Source: Christensenella sp. UBA3700
GTDB lineage: Bacteria > Bacillota > Clostridia > Christensenellales > UBA3700
Direction: 5' to 3'
DNA length: 6,134 nt
Assembly (NCBI GenBank): GCA_002372775.1
Contig: DFIJ01000029.1
Coordinates: forward strand, 1 to 6,134
In this document: one piece after another, positions 1 through 6,134 of the stretch
Layout of the letters: each line of letters begins with the position of its first letter
Numbering within the stretch: the stretch's first letter is position 1
Notes under the pieces: model-generated
What the model saw: the letters and a program-made list of their open reading frames with translations, nothing else
Told to the model about the DNA's origin: nothing
Database searches by the model: none
Position numbers and translations under genes: made by a program

Positions 1-854
1 TAGATAATGTTTCATTCTCTGTTAAGAAGGGTGAGATTTTTGGACTTGTTGGTGCTAATGGTTCAGGTAAGACAACATTTATTAAGATTTTGTGTGGTTT
101 AATCAAAGACGACGGAGGAACAATTAAAGTCTTTGGTAAAGATATCCATGGCAATAGAGAAGAAATAGTTAAAGATTTAGGTGCTATTGTTGAAGCTCCT
201 ACTTTATTCAAGGACATGACAGGCATAGAAAACCTAAATTATTTTGCTATGTTACAAGGTGGACTTCCTGCTGGAAGAACTGACGATGTCATTGAACTTG
301 TTGGTCTTGGAGATAGAAAGAAATCTAAATTCTCAACATACTCATTAGGTATGAAACAAAGACTAGGAATTGCTCAAGCAATTATGCATAATCCAAAACT
401 TTTAGTTTTGGACGAACCAATTAATGGTCTTGATCCGGATGGTATTATCCAAGTAAGAGATTTATTGCTAAAGATAAGAGAAGCATATGGTACAACTATT
501 ATCATTTCATCGCATATTTTGTCAGAATTAGATGCTCTTTGTGATAGAGTAGCAATCCTTGATAAAGGTCATGTTGTTACTGTTAAATCTCTAGAAGAAT
601 TAGAAGGACAAACAGAAGGAAAGACAATTGCTAAGATTGAGTGCGATAATCCAACAAAAGCATTTGATATTCTATCTGCAGAAGATGGACTTGAAGTAAA
701 ACTTGTCGGTGGCTTCGTTTATGTTCGCTTCTTAGGAGATAGAATGGCAGAGATTAATAAGAAATTAGTTCTTCAAGACATTCTTGTTAAATCTATTGCT
801 GTTAAGAAGCGTACGCTTGAAGATGTATATAAGGAGCTGATGGACAATGCATAA
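1..854 (+). CDS. ABC-2 type exporter, ATP-binding subunit (BcrA/LanF-like), 5' partial
   Basis: Cytoplasmic ATPase that would power the membrane subunit encoded next to it. The reading frame is open from the first full codon at base 3, so the gene starts outside the window; by family comparison about 20-25 N-terminal residues are missing. 283 residues are visible. Numbered from the first visible residue, they show Walker A GANGSGKTT (17-25), signature YSLGM (113-117, replacing LSGGQ), Walker B LLVLDEP (133-139, catalytic Glu138), D-loop GLDP (142-145) and the switch His171 in ISSHILSEL. Where most ABC ATPases have the Q-loop glutamine, this one has Glu64 in AIVEAPTLF. That E-loop, with the DEPxNGLDPxG form of Walker B, is known from exporters of the bacitracin/lantibiotic-resistance group. 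A 100-residue C-terminal extension follows, as in ABC-2 ATPases. Cargo is not determined: the same architecture serves peptide self-protection, general drug export and unknown substrates. Confidence 0.95.
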   Translation, partial: DNVSFSVKKGEIFGLVGANGSGKTTFIKILCGLIKDDGGTIKVFGKDIHGNREEIVKDLGAIVEAPTLFKDMTGIENLNYFAMLQGGLPAGRTDDVIELVGLGDRKKSKFSTYSLGMKQRLGIAQAIMHNPKLLVLDEPINGLDPDGIIQVRDLLLKIREAYGTTIIISSHILSELDALCDRVAILDKGHVVTVKSLEELEGQTEGKTIAKIECDNPTKAFDILSAEDGLEVKLVGGFVYVRFLGDRMAEINKKLVLQDILVKSIAVKKRTLEDVYKELMDNA

Positions 855-1923
855 TATAGGTTTTACAAATGCTTTTAAAGGCGAATTATATAAGATTTTC
901 GGAAATAAATCATTTATTTCTCTAATAATTGCTTGCGTAGTTATTTTTATTGTATTCACACTAGTATTCGACTTTGCATATTCAATTATGAACGAAGCAC
1001 TTGATACTGTTGCAAACGCAGGAACAGAAGTTGATGAGCAAGAAGAAGCTTCACAGCCTATAACTCAAGAAGATTATGATACAGCGATTAGACTTCTTGA
1101 ACAAAAATTGGAGGATTTAAAAGAGGAACTTCAAGAAGCTAAGCCATATCAAAGAATGGCGGATAGAAATACATGGGCTGTTAAGTCTCAAATAGCTTTA
1201 CTTAAATACTTAAAAGCTCATCCTGATGTGAATATAGATAACGTTAATTATTTCTCTACGACAATGACAGGTTTAAATGCTGAATCATATGTTATTTTTA
1301 TGTTAGGCATAATGTCTTCTGTATTTATCATCTACGCTATTGTTATTGTAGGCAAATCAATGGCAGGTGAAATACAAAATGGAACTATGAAGATGCAGCT
1401 ACTAAGACCGATATCAAGAGATGCGATGGTTTCTGCAAAATTATTATCATCTTTTGTTGTAACAACAGGATTGTTTATTATAACAACGATAATTCTATGC
1501 ATTGTAGGTGCGATAGCATTTAAGTTTAGTGGCGAAACATACTTAATGGTAGTTAATGCAGAAAAGGTTGTTGAGATATCGAGTGGTGGCATGATAGTTA
1601 TTAACCTAATTGGATATATCTTTAGAACATTTGCGTTTATTGTTTTAACAATGTGTATGGGTACTGTTCTAAAACAGTCAGGTGCTATAGCTCTTCCAAT
1701 TGTTATGTATTTACTTGCAGATGAGATAGAATTGCTACTTGGATATATTTACATTGGATACATCGGATTTTCAATAAATACAGCATGGACAATGGCTCTA
1801 ACAACTGCAGGCCCAGTATTAAATTATATGAACCTGTATTCGATGTTAGCGATATCTATTGCTTGGATAGCAGGCCTAACTGCGGGTTCATATCTATTGT
1901 TTAGAAATAAGGAAATTAACTAA
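847..1923 (+). CDS. ABC-2 type transporter permease
   Basis: Membrane-spanning partner of the ATPase just upstream. The ATG overlaps the end of the ATPase gene by 8 bases and has AAGGAG at 831-836, 10 bases ahead, which fixes this start and suggests translational coupling. Of 358 residues, about six hydrophobic segments can be seen: 22-45, 148-169, 198-226, 249-273, 278-305 and 331-352. Between the first and second is a hydrophilic, presumably extracytoplasmic loop of about 100 residues. It has an acidic stretch (61-68) and a heptad-like charged helix (78-99, IRLLEQKLEDLKEELQEAK). After segment 2, the sequence EIQNGTMKMQLLRPISR (175-191) is the cytoplasmic coupling element typical of ABC-2 permeases. 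The exporter role is inferred from family; substrate is unknown. Full length, no frameshift. It converges on the small gene to its right, sharing four bases with it. Confidence 0.92.
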   Translation: MHNIGFTNAFKGELYKIFGNKSFISLIIACVVIFIVFTLVFDFAYSIMNEALDTVANAGTEVDEQEEASQPITQEDYDTAIRLLEQKLEDLKEELQEAKPYQRMADRNTWAVKSQIALLKYLKAHPDVNIDNVNYFSTTMTGLNAESYVIFMLGIMSSVFIIYAIVIVGKSMAGEIQNGTMKMQLLRPISRDAMVSAKLLSSFVVTTGLFIITTIILCIVGAIAFKFSGETYLMVVNAEKVVEISSGGMIVINLIGYIFRTFAFIVLTMCMGTVLKQSGAIALPIVMYLLADEIELLLGYIYIGYIGFSINTAWTMALTTAGPVLNYMNLYSMLAISIAWIAGLTAGSYLLFRNKEIN

Positions 1924-1934
1924 TAATTTTCCTT
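1909..1934. terminator. Weak inverted repeat across the convergent stop codons, possible bidirectional terminator
   Basis: The arms AAGGAAATTA (1909-1918) and TAATTTTCCTT (1924-1934) pair over ten base pairs with one bulged T (1927). The five-base loop ACTAA contains the stop codons of both converging genes. Against a strong terminator: only two G-C pairs, and no run of U after the hairpin on either strand. It is the only candidate between the two facing genes, so it may help end both transcripts, or it may be chance in A/T-rich DNA. Confidence 0.3.
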
Positions 1935-2183
1935 GCAATCTTCTATTCTGAATTGGTCATAACCGAGTGTTTGAACGAAGTCTTTGGCCTTGAATAGAGT
2001 GTTGTGGAAATAAACGAAATTCTTGTAATGGAATGGAATTATAACTGGATTTGGGATGTCTAATAAATTACAGATATCCTGAATCCATTTTTCATAACTT
2101 TCAAATGACAAAGGAGAAGGATCTTCATAGATTAAATCCTTTTGGATATCGTTATCTGTTATAAGTTTTGCCCAAATCTTCAT
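1920..2183 (-). CDS. Conserved small protein of unknown function, MKIWAK-type (87 aa)
   Basis: I believe this is a real gene: on the minus strand AAAGGAG (2194-2188) stands 4 bases before the ATG, with an extended -10 promoter just upstream. It fills the space between the exporter and rex neatly. The protein is soluble, with no signal peptide or membrane segment. It begins MKIWAKLITDNDIQKDLIYE, has a probable helix at 27-42 (FESYEKWIQDICNLLD), then the phrase IPNPVIIPFHYKNF (43-56) and ends FRIEDCKENY. From memory, a family of about 85-residue Clostridia/Lachnospiraceae proteins has the same plan: an MRIW(A/G)K start, a helix ending ICxxLDL, an 'NP' turn, an aromatic FY region and an acidic C-terminus. 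No function is known to me. It is transcribed divergently from rex and its TAG overlaps the permease TAA in CTAA. Family assignment is from recall, not a search. Confidence 0.78.
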   Translation of the reverse strand: MKIWAKLITDNDIQKDLIYEDPSPLSFESYEKWIQDICNLLDIPNPVIIPFHYKNFVYFHNTLFKAKDFVQTLGYDQFRIEDCKENY

Positions 2184-2204
2184 AAATCTCCTTTATGTGT
2201 TGTT

Positions 2205-2233
2205 ATTATAGCATAATTATATGCGCCTTTAAA
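2205..2233 (-). promoter_or_regulatory. Promoter of the small minus-strand gene
   Basis: Read on the minus strand, TGCTATAAT (2213-2205) is a perfect extended -10. A 17-base spacer separates the TATAAT from TTTAAA (2233-2228), a 4/6 match to the -35 consensus. Transcription would start near 2198, leaving a leader of about 15 bases with its ribosome binding site. The region is very A/T-rich, so the -35 is uncertain. Confidence 0.5.
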
Positions 2234-2288
2234 ATTATAAATGCGATTGACAAAATATATATTATTATATAAAATTATAATGCGATTT
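2231..2288 (+). repeat. Near-identical direct repeat AAAATTATAA(A)TGCGATT in the divergent promoter region
   Basis: Copy A is AAAATTATAAATGCGATT (2231-2248) and copy B is AAAATTATAATGCGATT (2271-2287); they differ by one inserted A. A weaker third copy, ATAATTATATGCGCC (2213-2227), lies inside the small gene's promoter. The TGCG cores begin at 2222, 2242 and 2281, i.e. 20 and 39 bases apart, close to two and four helical turns. Copy A ends on the rex -35 and copy B starts in its -10. Placement suggests operator sites for a regulator controlling rex, the small gene or both; the binding protein is unknown. It does not match the Rex site as I know it. Confidence 0.55.
2247..2275 (+). promoter_or_regulatory. 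Promoter of the rex-greA-lysS operon
   Basis: A consensus -35 TTGACA (2247-2252), a 17-base spacer, and TAAAAT (2270-2275, 5/6 match to -10) form a good housekeeping-sigma promoter. Transcription should begin around 2282, giving a leader of about 27 bases that includes TTTTTGGGGG. A TATAAT also lies at 2276-2281 but is 23 bases from the -35, too far. No riboswitch or T-box fits in so short a leader. Confidence 0.65.
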
Positions 2289-2308
2289 TTGGGGGATATA
2301 AGGACCTT

Positions 2309-2932
2309 ATGTTAAAAAAGACCATTTCGGATGCAACAATAAAAAGATTACCAAAGTATTATGGATATCTAAAAGTACTTGAAGATGAAGGTGTTGAAAA
2401 AGTGTCTTCATCATCTATTGCAACTGCAGTTTCAGTATCAGCTTCTCAAGTTAGACAAGACTTTTTCGGATTTGAAAGCAATGGTCAACAAGGCTATGGA
2501 TACGACGTTAAAAAACTAAAAGCAACACTTGCTTCAATCCTTGGAGTAGATAAGCCACACAGCATGATTATCATCGGCGCTGGTCATATCGGTGGTGCTT
2601 TAGCTGGTCATAAAGGATTTGCACAAGAAGGATTCCAATTAAAGGCGCTATTTGATATCAATGTTGCGCAAGAATCAATCCACGGCATTCCTGTTTACAA
2701 CATTTCTACACTTAATGATTTCTTGAAAGAGAATAAAGTAGATATTGCTGTTATCGCTACAACTAAAGATAGTGCACAAGAAGTAGCAAATACTTTAGTA
2801 AAGGGCGGTGTTGAATCAATTTGGAACTTTGCTCAAATTGAGATTAATGTTCCAAAGAATGTAGTAGTAGAAAATATTTCAATGCTTGAAAGCTTATTAG
2901 TTTTAAGCTATAAAGCTAGCAATAAAATTTAA
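2309..2932 (+). CDS. rex: Redox-sensing transcriptional repressor Rex
   Basis: Cytoplasmic homodimeric repressor. In Gram-positive bacteria Rex binds operators of fermentation and NADH-oxidation genes when NAD+ is high and leaves DNA when NADH rises. The 207 residues match the usual family length of about 205-215. Residues 1-75 form the winged-helix DNA-binding domain: ISDATIKRLPKYYGYL at 6-21, recognition helix SASQVRQDFFGF at 44-55 and wing GQQGYGYDV at 59-67. The Rossmann NAD(H) domain follows, with IIIGAGHIGGALAG (87-100) as the dinucleotide-binding glycine motif and LFDIN (114-118) ending the second strand. The C-terminal segment IWNFAQIEINVP...LLVLSY (171-201) is the conserved domain-swap helix region. 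The ATG has AGGA (2301-2304) 4 bases before it; AAGGACCTT there is a small dyad abutting the start codon. First gene of the probable rex-greA-lysS operon. No clear Rex operator is seen upstream, so self-regulation is not supported. Confidence 0.96.
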   Translation: MLKKTISDATIKRLPKYYGYLKVLEDEGVEKVSSSSIATAVSVSASQVRQDFFGFESNGQQGYGYDVKKLKATLASILGVDKPHSMIIIGAGHIGGALAGHKGFAQEGFQLKALFDINVAQESIHGIPVYNISTLNDFLKENKVDIAVIATTKDSAQEVANTLVKGGVESIWNFAQIEINVPKNVVVENISMLESLLVLSYKASNKI

Positions 2933-2952
2933 AAACTTGGAGGTTTTTTTAA

Positions 2953-3402
2953 ATGGCAGAACAAGTAACAAAGCTTACTAAAGCAGGTTATGAACAAAAG
3001 AAGAAAGATTTAGCTTATCGTGAAAACGAGAGAAGAAATGAAATTAGCGAACAAATTAAGTACGCTAAATCATTAGGTGACTTCTCAGAAAACGCAGAAT
3101 TAGATGCTGCTAAAGAAGCAGAAAATGAAAACGAAAAAGAAATTTTAAGATTAAAACATGAACTTGAAACAGCTACTATCATCAAGGCTACAACATATAA
3201 GGTATACGACCTTGTAGATAAGGAAGAATACACATATACAATCGTTGGTGATACAGAAGCTTCAATTCTTGAAAACTATATTAGTATCGAATCTCCATTT
3301 GGTAAGGCTGTAACAGGTCGTAAGATTGGAGATACTGTAGAAGTTAAGTTATCTGCTACAGAAAGTTATAAGGTTAAGATCCTAGATATCAACAAGGAAT
3401 AA
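2953..3402 (+). CDS. greA: Transcription elongation factor GreA
   Basis: Binds RNA polymerase through the secondary channel and stimulates cleavage of the RNA 3' end in backtracked complexes, rescuing stalled transcription. The 149 residues are slightly fewer than the usual 155-160. Residues 1-76 form the antiparallel coiled coil. Its tip, [10 protein letters not shown] (41-50), carries the acidic pair Asp43 and Glu46, equivalent to Asp41 and Glu44 of the E. coli protein, so cleavage activity should be intact. The second helix is very acidic and lysine-rich ([16 protein letters not shown]). Residues 80-149 form the FKBP-like domain, with YTIVGDTEA (95-103) and [16 protein letters not shown] (114-129). 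GGAGG at 2939-2943, 9 bases before the ATG, fixes the start. Only 20 bases separate it from rex and 1 base from lysS, with no terminator in either gap, so all three are probably co-transcribed. greA next to lysS is a common Bacillota arrangement. Confidence 0.96.
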   Translation: MAEQVTKLTKAGYEQKKKDLAYRENERRNEISEQIKYAKSLGDFSENAELDAAKEAENENEKEILRLKHELETATIIKATTYKVYDLVDKEEYTYTIVGDTEASILENYISIESPFGKAVTGRKIGDTVEVKLSATESYKVKILDINKE

Positions 3403-3403
3403 G

Positions 3404-4876
3404 ATGGAAGAGAATATTAATGACATTTTAAAAGCTCGTCAAGATAAGCTTACAGCTTTGGTTGAAGCTGGCAAGAATCCTTTTGAAATCGTAAAGTTCC
3501 CAAAGGATGCTTATGCTGACACAATCAAGAACGAGTTTGATAATTATGATAACAAGCAAGTTAAAATTGCTGGACGTTTAGTATCTAAGAGAGTAATGGG
3601 TAAAGCTTCATTTGCTCATTTAATGGATTGTACAGGTACAATTCAAATTTATGCTTCAAGAGATGGCATGGGTGAAGAAAACTATGCTGAATTCAAGAAG
3701 TATGATATCGGTGATATCGTAGGTATTGAAGGTTATGTATTTAAGACACAAACAGGAGAAATTTCTGTTCATGCTCAAAAGATGACATTACTTTCTAAGT
3801 CTTTATTACCTCTACCAGAAAAATTCCATGGTTTAACAAATGTAGATTTAAGATATCGTCAAAGATATGTAGATTTAATCGCTAACCCAGATGTTAAGAA
3901 GACTTTCATTACAAGATCTAAGATTATTAGAGCTATTAGAGAGTTCTTAGATGGTGAAGGATTCGTAGAAGTTGAAACACCAATTCTTAACACAATCGCA
4001 GGTGGTGCTACAGCTAGACCATTCGTTACACACCATAACACTCTAGATATCGATATGTATATGAGAATAGCTCCAGAGCTATATCTAAAGAGATTAATCG
4101 TTGGTGGATTTGAAAAAGTTTATGAAATGGGTAGACTATTCAGAAATGAAGGTATGGATACAAAGCATAACCCAGAATTCACAACAGTTGAATTATATCA
4201 AGCATATACAGATTACTATGGAATGATGGACATCACAGAAAGATTATTCAGCCATATCTGCGATGTAGCTTGCGATGGTAATAAGAAGATTACATACCAA
4301 GGCGTTGAATTAGATTTAACAGCTCCTTGGAAGAAGATGACAATGATCGAAGCTGTTAAAGAATATGTAGGCATCGACTTTGCATCATCAGATAATGTAG
4401 AAGATTTCAAGGATGCAGCGAAGAAGGCTGGCGTTGAATTTAAGGATGATACAACTTGGGGTAGATTATTATACGAAGTATATGATCAAAAAGTTGAAGA
4501 ACATTTAGTTCAACCAACATTCATCTTAGATTATCCAGTAGAAGTTTCTCCACTTGCTAAGCGTAAACCATCAGATCCACGTTTAACAGAAAGATTTGAA
4601 TTTTTTATGTGTGCAAGAGAAATGGGTAATGCATTCTCGGAATTAAATGACCCAATCGATCAAAAGGGTAGATTCATGGCTCAAGTTGCTGAAAGAGAAA
4701 AGGGTGATGACGAAGCTCAAATGATGGATGAGGATTATGTAAATGCTTTAATGTATGGATTACCTCCAACAGGCGGTCTTGGTATCGGTGTAGATAGATT
4801 AGTAATGCTATTCACAGATGCTGCAAGTATAAGAGACGTTTTGTTATTCCCAACAATGAAGCCATTAACTAAATAG
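3404..4876 (+). CDS. lysS: Lysyl-tRNA synthetase, class II
   Basis: Charges tRNA-Lys with lysine at the expense of ATP; an essential cytoplasmic homodimer. At 490 residues it has normal bacterial length. Residues 50-130 form the OB-fold anticodon-binding domain ([18 protein letters not shown], then [15 protein letters not shown]). The class II catalytic core follows: motif 1 around 174-195 ([17 protein letters not shown]), [13 protein letters not shown] (200-212), motif 2 [20 protein letters not shown] (246-265), [14 protein letters not shown] (404-417, lysine pocket region) and motif 3 [15 protein letters not shown] (458-472). FPTMKP ends the protein as usual. All signature residues are present, and it is not the unrelated class I LysK. 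The ATG lies one base after the greA stop; AAGGA inside the end of greA (3394-3398) is its ribosome binding site, so translation is probably coupled to greA. Last gene before a good terminator. Confidence 0.98.
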   Translation: MEENINDILKARQDKLTALVEAGKNPFEIVKFPKDAYADTIKNEFDNYDNKQVKIAGRLVSKRVMGKASFAHLMDCTGTIQIYASRDGMGEENYAEFKKYDIGDIVGIEGYVFKTQTGEISVHAQKMTLLSKSLLPLPEKFHGLTNVDLRYRQRYVDLIANPDVKKTFITRSKIIRAIREFLDGEGFVEVETPILNTIAGGATARPFVTHHNTLDIDMYMRIAPELYLKRLIVGGFEKVYEMGRLFRNEGMDTKHNPEFTTVELYQAYTDYYGMMDITERLFSHICDVACDGNKKITYQGVELDLTAPWKKMTMIEAVKEYVGIDFASSDNVEDFKDAAKKAGVEFKDDTTWGRLLYEVYDQKVEEHLVQPTFILDYPVEVSPLAKRKPSDPRLTERFEFFMCAREMGNAFSELNDPIDQKGRFMAQVAEREKGDDEAQMMDEDYVNALMYGLPPTGGLGIGVDRLVMLFTDAASIRDVLLFPTMKPLTK

Positions 4877-4882
4877 ATAAAC

Positions 4883-4914
4883 AAAAGCAGTCGCAAGGCT
4901 GCTTTTATTATTAT
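4883..4914 (+). terminator. Intrinsic terminator of the rex-greA-lysS operon
   Basis: AAAAGCAG (4883-4890) pairs with CTGCTTTT (4899-4906). The stem continues inward through T4891-G4898 (wobble) and C4892-G4897 to a GCAA tetraloop (4893-4896), a very stable cap. The tract downstream, UUUUAUUAUUAU, begins within the 3' arm and is interrupted by A, so some read-through into the next gene is plausible. The A-run in the 5' arm would also help it act on minus-strand transcripts, though no minus-strand gene ends here. Confidence 0.88.
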
Positions 4915-4918
4915 AAAA

Positions 4919-6134
4919 ATGACACCACTTTATAGCGCTATTATTAACTACAATAAACTAAATAAAGCAAGATTCCATATGCCAGGGCATAGTGGGGCTT
5001 TAATTGGCGAATTTAAAGCAAATAATCTAGATGTTACAGAAATACCTGGTTTAGATAATTTACTTCAATCTGATGGCGTTATTAAAGAGAGTGAAGCACT
5101 TCTTGCTAAAAGCTATAACGTAAAGAATGCTCTTATGGTTACAACAGGAACTACAACATGCATGCAAATAGTTATGGCGTCACTAAAAGCACTTAAGTAT
5201 AAGGTCATTTGTTTAGGTAAAATGCATACTTCTTTTTACAATGCATTAAGACTATATGATATGCCATATACAGAGTGTAATAGCATAGAATGTATAAAGG
5301 TTGAAATTAATAAAAGTCAAACCATGTATGCAATTTTTACTACATCACCAAACTATTTTGGCGTAGTAAAAGATGTAGAAAAACTAAAGGAAATTACAGC
5401 AAATACAAACAATATCGTTGTTGTAGATGCAGCGCATGGTGCTCATTTTGCTTTTTCTAAATTATTGCCAACATTCCCAGGCGAGATTGCAGATATTGCT
5501 ATGACAAGTTTACATAAGACAATGCCATGTCTTGGCGGTAGTGCACTTCTAACTTGTAATAGTGAAAAGTTATATAACACCTTATGTCTATATAGAGAGA
5601 TATGTCACTCAACATCACCTAATTACGTCTCTATGGCTTCTATGGATTATGCTAGAGAAGACTTTAGCGCAAAAGGTGGGAAGTATTATATGGCTATAAA
5701 GAATGAGATAGATTCATTTAATGGAAAGATGGCCTCATTTGATATAGAAAGCAACGATGATTTTTCAAGATTAGTTTTATATAAGAAGGATGTGAATTGC
5801 TATGATGCATTACTAAAGCTACATGATATGGGATTCTCAATTGAGATGGCATATGAAGATAGACTAGTTCTTATAGTAACTCCATATAACTATTTGAAAT
5901 TAAAAGATTTTGAAAAAGCACTTGAGAGTATTGAATTAAAAACTCTTGTTAGAAATGAAATAAATGAGGGCGAAAAAAGCTCTTTAGATATAACTAATTT
6001 AACAGCAGATTTTGTTGAATTGGATGATGCAATAGGACTTATTGCAAACGCAGATATAGGAATATATCCACCATCAGTTCCAGTAATAAGATATGGGACT
6101 AAAATTACAGAGGGCAATATTAAAATATTGAAGG
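4919..6134 (+). CDS. Orn/Lys/Arg decarboxylase-family PLP enzyme, divergent, 3' partial
   Basis: Fold-type I PLP enzyme of the short, wingless decarboxylase group (B. subtilis YaaO/SpeA type), which releases CO2 from a basic amino acid to give a polyamine precursor. The frame is open from ATG 4919 to the window end: 405 residues with no stop, so the C-terminus is missing. Landmarks: RFHMPGH (18-24), IPGLDNLL (42-49), VTTGTTTCMQ (74-83), KMHTSFYNALRL (101-112), DAAHGAHFAF (170-179), SLHKTMP (197-203) with Lys200 as the likely PLP Schiff base, STSPNYVSMASMDYA (231-245), and the C-terminal NADIGIYPPSVPVIRYG (377-393). Several family hallmarks are altered from the forms I recall: PGHK to PGHS, NGST to TGTT, HKS to HTS, DEAHG to DAAHG, PGE to YGT. 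The PLP lysine and Asp170 remain, so it is probably active, but substrate is uncertain. It starts 42 bases after lysS, directly behind the terminator, with no Shine-Dalgarno or promoter I can recognise. No other ATG lies upstream in frame. Confidence 0.88.
   Translation, partial: MTPLYSAIINYNKLNKARFHMPGHSGALIGEFKANNLDVTEIPGLDNLLQSDGVIKESEALLAKSYNVKNALMVTTGTTTCMQIVMASLKALKYKVICLGKMHTSFYNALRLYDMPYTECNSIECIKVEINKSQTMYAIFTTSPNYFGVVKDVEKLKEITANTNNIVVVDAAHGAHFAFSKLLPTFPGEIADIAMTSLHKTMPCLGGSALLTCNSEKLYNTLCLYREICHSTSPNYVSMASMDYAREDFSAKGGKYYMAIKNEIDSFNGKMASFDIESNDDFSRLVLYKKDVNCYDALLKLHDMGFSIEMAYEDRLVLIVTPYNYLKLKDFEKALESIELKTLVRNEINEGEKSSLDITNLTADFVELDDAIGLIANADIGIYPPSVPVIRYGTKITEGNIKILK

Noticed and set aside
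90..92. TTG as the start of the ATPase gene
   Set aside because: It would remove the Walker A motif, which is encoded in the same open frame at 51-77. The frame stays open to the left edge, so the gene starts outside the window.
1332..1592. Minus-strand open frame of 86 codons
   Set aside because: It is inside the permease gene, and its hydrophobic composition simply mirrors the membrane-helix codons on the other strand.
2200..2217. TTGTTATTATAGCATAA as a Rex operator
   Set aside because: The left half resembles the clostridial TTGTTAA half-site, but the right half matches at only about two of seven positions. The match also coincides with the small gene's -10.
2276..2281. TATAAT as the rex -10
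   Set aside because: A perfect hexamer, but 23 bases from the TTGACA; TAAAAT at 2270-2275 has the ideal 17-base spacing. It is part of repeat copy B.
3015..3233. Minus-strand open frame of 72 codons
   Set aside because: It is antisense to the GreA coiled coil; its Ser/Phe-rich sequence is the complement of GAA/AAA codons.
4874..4918. Read-through of the lysS TAG into the decarboxylase to give a fusion
   Set aside because: The two genes are in the same frame with no other stop between them, but the linker encodes the terminator hairpin. LysRS ends normally at FPTMKPLTK and nothing indicates recoding.
5890..6117. Minus-strand open frame of 75 codons
   Set aside because: It lies entirely inside the decarboxylase gene, has no ribosome binding site or family resemblance, and has low-complexity Ser/Ile-rich composition. 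It is a shadow of the real gene.
1..6134. Reassigned TGA codons, tRNA genes, CRISPR, mobile elements, riboswitches or a defence system
   Set aside because: No in-frame TGA is found, and none of these features could be supported on either strand. All six visible stop codons are TAA or TAG, but six is too few to draw a conclusion.

Overview
This window reads as chromosomal DNA of a low-G+C, probably anaerobic Bacillota (Firmicutes) member, most likely of class Clostridia or a near relative. The evidence is the strongly A/T-biased third codon positions, the preference for AGA arginine codons, GGAGG/AAGGAG ribosome binding sites, a Rex redox repressor and a greA-lysS gene pair. Tryptophan is encoded by TGG throughout and no in-frame TGA occurs, so nothing points to a Mollicutes-type code. 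There are no RNA genes, CRISPR arrays, insertion sequences or phage genes. The longest stretch without a gene is about 125 bases.

Layout. Bases 1-1923 (+) hold a two-gene ABC-2 exporter: an ATPase whose N-terminus lies outside the window, then a six-helix permease that overlaps it by 8 bases. Facing it at 1920-2183 (-) is a gene for an 87-residue protein of unknown function. The stop codons of permease and small gene overlap in the four bases CTAA, which sit in the loop of a weak inverted repeat. Bases 2184-2308 form a divergent regulatory region with a promoter for the small gene, a promoter for rex, and a repeated AAAATTATAA(A)TGCGATT element. Bases 2309-4876 (+) hold rex, greA and lysS, closely spaced (20 and 1 bases apart) and probably one transcript. 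It ends in an intrinsic terminator with a GCAA tetraloop (4883-4914). From 4919 to the right edge is an incomplete Orn/Lys/Arg-decarboxylase-family gene that starts only a few bases after the terminator and has no visible Shine-Dalgarno sequence.

How the genes work together. rex-greA-lysS joins a sensor of the NADH/NAD+ ratio to a transcription-rescue factor and a housekeeping tRNA synthetase. The decarboxylase downstream may share lysine with LysRS as a substrate, but the sequence does not show its specificity. The exporter is of the BcrA/LanF-like type (E-loop in place of Q-loop) and its cargo cannot be told from the window.

Most of this is ordinary housekeeping DNA and I see no convincing new multi-gene system. 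The points most worth a second look are the divergent decarboxylase, with several altered hallmark motifs, and the repeated element in the divergent promoter region.
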